This document shows, one piece after another, positions 5,880 through 8,502 of a stretch of DNA of 8,502 bases. The position numbers were made by a program, and so were the translations under genes. Source of the DNA: Micrococcaceae bacterium (GTDB taxonomy: Bacteria > Actinomycetota > Actinomycetes > Actinomycetales > Micrococcaceae); contig DNHA01000015.1 of the NCBI GenBank assembly GCA_003486025.1, positions 317 to 8,818 of the forward strand, in the 5' to 3' direction. Position 1 is the stretch's first letter. Every line of letters starts with the position of its first letter. Under the pieces are notes generated by a model. That model had not been told where the DNA came from, searched no databases, and saw only the letters and a program-made list of their open reading frames with translations.

Positions 5880-6773
5880 ATGACCTCCGTGAACACCGAA
5901 ATCAAGCCAGTAGCTATCGGCGATTCCCTGCTCGGCACCGGCCAGCAGGTCTACGTCATCGGCGAGATCGGCATCAACCACAATGGCGACATGGAAATCG
6001 CCAAGCAGCTGATCGATGTCTCGGCCGAGGCCGGCGCCAACGCCGTGAAGTTCCAGAAGCGCACCCCGGACATCTCCACCCCGATGGATATGCGTGACAA
6101 GATCCGCTCCACCCCCTGGGGCGACATGACCTACCTGGACTACCGCTACCGCGTCGAATTCGACCAGGCACAGTACAAGGAGCTCATCTCCTACGCTGCG
6201 TCCAAGGGCCTGCACGCTTTCGCTTCGCCATGGGATGTTCCTTCGGTGCACTTCATGGAGGAACAGGGCGCAGTCACCCACAAGGTTGCTTCCGCATCGG
6301 TCACCGACATCGAGCTGCTCAAGGCTCTGGCCGAGACCGGCAAGCCAATCATCTTGTCCACCGGCATGTCCACCATCGAGCAGATCGACAAGGCAGTGGA
6401 GACCCTGGGCACCGACAAGCTGGTCATGATGCACGCAACCAGCACCTACCCGCTGCCTCCTGAAGAGGCAAACCTGCGCATGGTCGAGACCCTGCGCGAG
6501 CGTTACCAGGTCCCAGTGGGCTACTCGGGCCACGAGCGCGGCCTGCAGATCTCGCTGGCAGCCGTTGCCCTGGGCGCGGTCACCGTAGAACGCCACATCA
6601 CCTTGGACCGCACCATGTGGGGTTCGGATCAGGCTTCCTCGCTGGAGCCAAAGGGCTTCGCCTCGCTGATCCGCGATATCCGCATCCTCGAGCAGGCCAT
6701 GGGCGACGGCGTCAAGAAGGTATTCCCAGGCGAGCTGGCACCGCTGAGCCGCCTGCGCCGCGTCGACGCCTAG
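5880..6773 (+). CDS. neuB: NeuB-type nonulosonate synthase lacking the SAF domain
   Basis: A 297-residue TIM-barrel enzyme that condenses phosphoenolpyruvate with a six-carbon sugar (or its 6-phosphate) to form a nine-carbon sialic-type acid in the cytoplasm. Family motifs: VIGEIGINHNGD (26-37, with the catalytic-region Glu29), AVKFQKR (55-61), ILSTGMS (158-164), MMHATSTYPLP (183-193), GYSGHE (214-219) and VERHITLD (236-243); His185 and His218 are the likely metal ligands. Usual bacterial and animal NeuB/NANS proteins run to about 345-360 residues with a C-terminal antifreeze-like SAF domain. This one stops at LSRLRRVDA, just where that domain would begin, with a clean TAG. I chose ATG 5880 because AAAGG lies 8 nt upstream; ATG 5865 is in frame but has no ribosome site. 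Its codons are strikingly biased (every lysine codon is AAG), unlike its neighbours, suggesting high expression. Confidence 0.93.
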   Translation: MTSVNTEIKPVAIGDSLLGTGQQVYVIGEIGINHNGDMEIAKQLIDVSAEAGANAVKFQKRTPDISTPMDMRDKIRSTPWGDMTYLDYRYRVEFDQAQYKELISYAASKGLHAFASPWDVPSVHFMEEQGAVTHKVASASVTDIELLKALAETGKPIILSTGMSTIEQIDKAVETLGTDKLVMMHATSTYPLPPEEANLRMVETLRERYQVPVGYSGHERGLQISLAAVALGAVTVERHITLDRTMWGSDQASSLEPKGFASLIRDIRILEQAMGDGVKKVFPGELAPLSRLRRVDA

Positions 6774-6787
6774 TCACGGAGCACATC

Positions 6788-6833
6788 CGGCGGTTGGACT
6801 CGCCATTGGGTCCAACCGCCGTTTATTTTTTTG
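6788..6833 (+). terminator. Strong intrinsic terminator after neuB
   Basis: CGGCGGTTGGAC (6788-6799) pairs perfectly with GTCCAACCGCCG (6810-6821) as a 12-bp GC-rich stem with a 10-nt loop, directly followed by TTTATTTTTTTG. This is a textbook Rho-independent terminator. It begins 14 nt past the neuB stop codon and ends 23 nt before the next start codon on the same strand, so it may act as a partial terminator inside the cluster. Confidence 0.93.
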
Positions 6834-6856
6834 TCTCCCCTAGCCCAGAAGGAACC

Positions 6857-7843
6857 ATGAGTTTGATCCCCGGTCGTATATCAGTGGTGATTCCCGCCTA
6901 TAACCAGGAGGAATACATCTGTGATGCCCTCACCTCACTAACCAGGCAAAAAATGGGCAAGTGGGAATTAGAGGTGTTGGTGGTTGACGATGCTTCCACC
7001 GATCAGACCGCGAATCTGGTGCTCGGCTACCAGCACAAGCTCGAGCGCCTCGAACTTGTCCGCTTGCCTGAGAACTCTGGGGTCTCCGCGGCCCGCAACG
7101 CCGGGCTGGAGGCGGTGACCGGTGAATTCTTCACCTTCCTTGATCCAGATGACTGGTACGCTCCGGAACATCTGGCGACGCTGGCCTCTGCCTTGGAAGA
7201 GCTGCACGTGGATTTTGTGCGCACCGACCATGTGCGTGTGACAGGGACCAATCGGGTGCTGCACCGCGCCCCGCAGGCTGTGCGCGGTCTGCCGTTGAAC
7301 CCGGCAGACGATATCGAACCCATCGATTCGCCGTCGATGGTGGACTATGCCTTTGTCTGGGCCGGCATGTACCGCACCGATTTGATGCGCTCCGCGGACG
7401 CATACTTCTTCGATGCAGATCTATACAGCGCCGAGGACCGGCTCTGGCTGTGGAAATTGCACCTGCGCACCAGCCGCTATGCGGTAGTTTCCTACCCCGG
7501 GGTGTTCTACCGCCGGGGCCTGCCCGGCTCGCTCACCCAGGTTTTTGACGAACGCCAACTGGGTTTCATTCCTGCCTACGCGCGGATTCTGGACGAGGTA
7601 CGTGCCCATCGGGACGCGGAACGGCACCTTCCCAAGGCTATGCGCCAGTTCTTCGCGATCGTATGCCACCATGAAAAACGCGCCAAAAACTATCCGCCTC
7701 AGGTGCGGCTGGAAATGAAACAGCAGCTACGAAAGATCTTCACCACCATCGACGTTCATATTGCCCAACAGGTTGCACTTGAAATGGATATTGCGCGCCG
7801 TCGCCATATCCTCTCCTTCCTTCAGGTGGGGGTCGCTAAATGA
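6857..7843 (+). CDS. Family 2 (GT-A) glycosyltransferase
   Basis: A 328-residue cytoplasmic or membrane-associated transferase that would move a sugar from a nucleotide donor to a growing polymer. The N-terminal GT-A fold shows ISVVIPAYNQEEYICDAL (8-25), VVDDASTDQT (42-51, donor-binding acidic pair Asp44-Asp45), NSGVSAARNAGLE (73-85) and FLDPDDW (94-100, metal-binding DxD). An acidic pair that could include the catalytic base is at SAEDRLW (191-197). Residues 240-328 form a helical tail with many basic residues and no clear membrane helix. The ATG at 6857 has AGAAGGAA just upstream; the open frame back to 6617 overlaps neuB and is rejected. The gene overlaps the polysialyltransferase-family gene by 4 nt (ATGA), so the two are probably co-translated. 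Donor and acceptor cannot be told from sequence; the context suggests wall polymer synthesis. Confidence 0.9.
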   Translation: MSLIPGRISVVIPAYNQEEYICDALTSLTRQKMGKWELEVLVVDDASTDQTANLVLGYQHKLERLELVRLPENSGVSAARNAGLEAVTGEFFTFLDPDDWYAPEHLATLASALEELHVDFVRTDHVRVTGTNRVLHRAPQAVRGLPLNPADDIEPIDSPSMVDYAFVWAGMYRTDLMRSADAYFFDADLYSAEDRLWLWKLHLRTSRYAVVSYPGVFYRRGLPGSLTQVFDERQLGFIPAYARILDEVRAHRDAERHLPKAMRQFFAIVCHHEKRAKNYPPQVRLEMKQQLRKIFTTIDVHIAQQVALEMDIARRRHILSFLQVGVAK

Positions 7844-8502
7844 TCGCTTTAGTCGAGGCCAGCAGCTATTTTCAAATAGCTTCCCTGGCCGCCATGGCCG
7901 ATGCTGGACTACTGCCGCAGGCAGATGAATATGTGCTGGTACTCGCCAATGGCTCACAGCTGCCCGAACTGACTACGCCGTTAGACGAAGCTCCCGGCTT
8001 TGCAGAGCTCGCCGCAAGATTTGACCGCGTCGTGGACCTGGCGGCGTTGGTGTCCCCGCGCCGCCCAGCCCAGTTCAACCCGCGCGAAGACGAATTATTG
8101 ATCTTTGAACGCTTGCTGCGCAGCGCTTGGGGCTTAGGCGATGGACGAGTCACCTTGGTGGTTGAATCCATCCAGGTCAATCCGGCCCGAGCCTTAGCGC
8201 GGATCTTCTTCGACGCTACGTTGTGGGTGCACTCCGATGGCCTGATGTCCTACGGCCCCACCCGGAGCAAGCTCCAGGTCCCACTCGCGCAGCGCCTCGC
8301 CGGAACCATCCACGTGGATCTGGTCCCGGGGCTCGAGCCGCAATTGCTCGCCGAACAGCAACCTCCGCGGCAGGTCTTGCCGGGCACCGCACTGAAGGCA
8401 GTCTTCGCACAGCTTGCCGAGAGCTGCGAGTTGCAGCTTCCCCAGGGAGCAGCGTTGATTCTCGGGCAGTACTTAGGCTCGCTGGGTCTGGTCGATGCGG
8501 AG
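7840..8502 (+). CDS. Alpha-2,8-polysialyltransferase family protein (N-terminal part, cut by window edge)
   Basis: The first 221 codons of a longer protein running off the right edge with no stop. The sequence fits the actinobacterial branch of the A-2,8-polysialyltransferase family. It shows an opening EASSYFQIASLAAMADAGLL (6-25), an EAPGFAELAARFDRVVDL stretch (50-67), LVVESIQVNPARAL (106-119), the acidic-Gly signature HSDGLMSYGPTR (131-142) and VDLVPGLEPQLL (159-170). LILGQYLGSLG (206-216) looks like the start of the second nucleotide-binding half; the rest, with the family's conserved histidine motifs, lies outside. Such enzymes transfer a nonulosonate from its CMP form onto an acceptor, which agrees with the CMP-synthetase and NeuB upstream. 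Whether this one polymerises, or adds single Kdn or sialic residues to a wall polymer, is open. The ATG overlaps the preceding stop in ATGA. Confidence 0.85.
   Translation, partial: MIALVEASSYFQIASLAAMADAGLLPQADEYVLVLANGSQLPELTTPLDEAPGFAELAARFDRVVDLAALVSPRRPAQFNPREDELLIFERLLRSAWGLGDGRVTLVVESIQVNPARALARIFFDATLWVHSDGLMSYGPTRSKLQVPLAQRLAGTIHVDLVPGLEPQLLAEQQPPRQVLPGTALKAVFAQLAESCELQLPQGAALILGQYLGSLGLVDAE

Noticed and set aside
5877..6596. A 239-codon open frame on the minus strand, antisense to neuB
   Set aside because: It mirrors the strongly biased codons of neuB (third-base G/C leaves few stops on the other strand), its composition is low in variety, and it matches no family I recognise. neuB is certain on the plus strand.
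6617..6856. Upstream extension of the GT2 frame into neuB and through the terminator
   Set aside because: It overlaps the end of neuB in another frame and crosses the terminator hairpin; the ATG at 6857 is followed at once by the GT2 core.

Overview
The window looks like chromosomal DNA of a high-GC Gram-positive bacterium. Arthrobacter- or Glutamicibacter-like Micrococcaceae is my best guess, from the codon use, the protein styles and the kind of surface-polymer genes; no rRNA or other taxonomic marker is present to prove it. There is no tRNA, rRNA, CRISPR array, insertion sequence or prophage gene. Genes are tightly packed in two divergent blocks that part near 4174-4314.

Minus-strand block (4173 down to 1). 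A multi-spanning GT-C type membrane glycosyltransferase (2719-4173) overlaps by 4 nt an FAD-dependent phytoene-desaturase-like oxidoreductase (1304-2722). This is followed after 17 nt by a YdcF/DUF218-family membrane protein (252-1286). The three look like one operon of cell-envelope character. A palindrome-rich gap (123-251), holding a candidate terminator and candidate operator, separates them from the start of an ABC transporter ATPase (122 to the window edge).

Plus-strand block (4315 to 8502). It begins with a 79-residue protein that closely resembles the C-gate/coiled-coil segment of DNA gyrase subunit A but stands alone. Then comes a nonulosonic (sialic-acid-type) acid locus: a CMP-nonulosonate synthetase fused to a HAD phosphatase (4675-5847), a NeuB-type synthase without the usual C-terminal SAF domain (5880-6773), a strong intrinsic terminator (6788-6833), a family-2 glycosyltransferase (6857-7843), and an overlapping alpha-2,8-polysialyltransferase-family protein (7840 to the window edge).

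How the genes would work together (inference). NeuB condenses a hexose-6-phosphate or N-acylhexosamine-6-phosphate with phosphoenolpyruvate. The fused HAD domain removes the phosphate, and the cytidylyltransferase domain makes the CMP-sugar. The glycosyltransferases downstream build a nonulosonate-containing wall polymer, such as the Kdn-containing teichulosonic acids known from actinobacteria. The points most worth a second look are the free-standing gyrase-like fragment, the synthetase-phosphatase fusion paired with an SAF-less synthase, and the terminator that splits precursor genes from transferase genes with little room for a new promoter.
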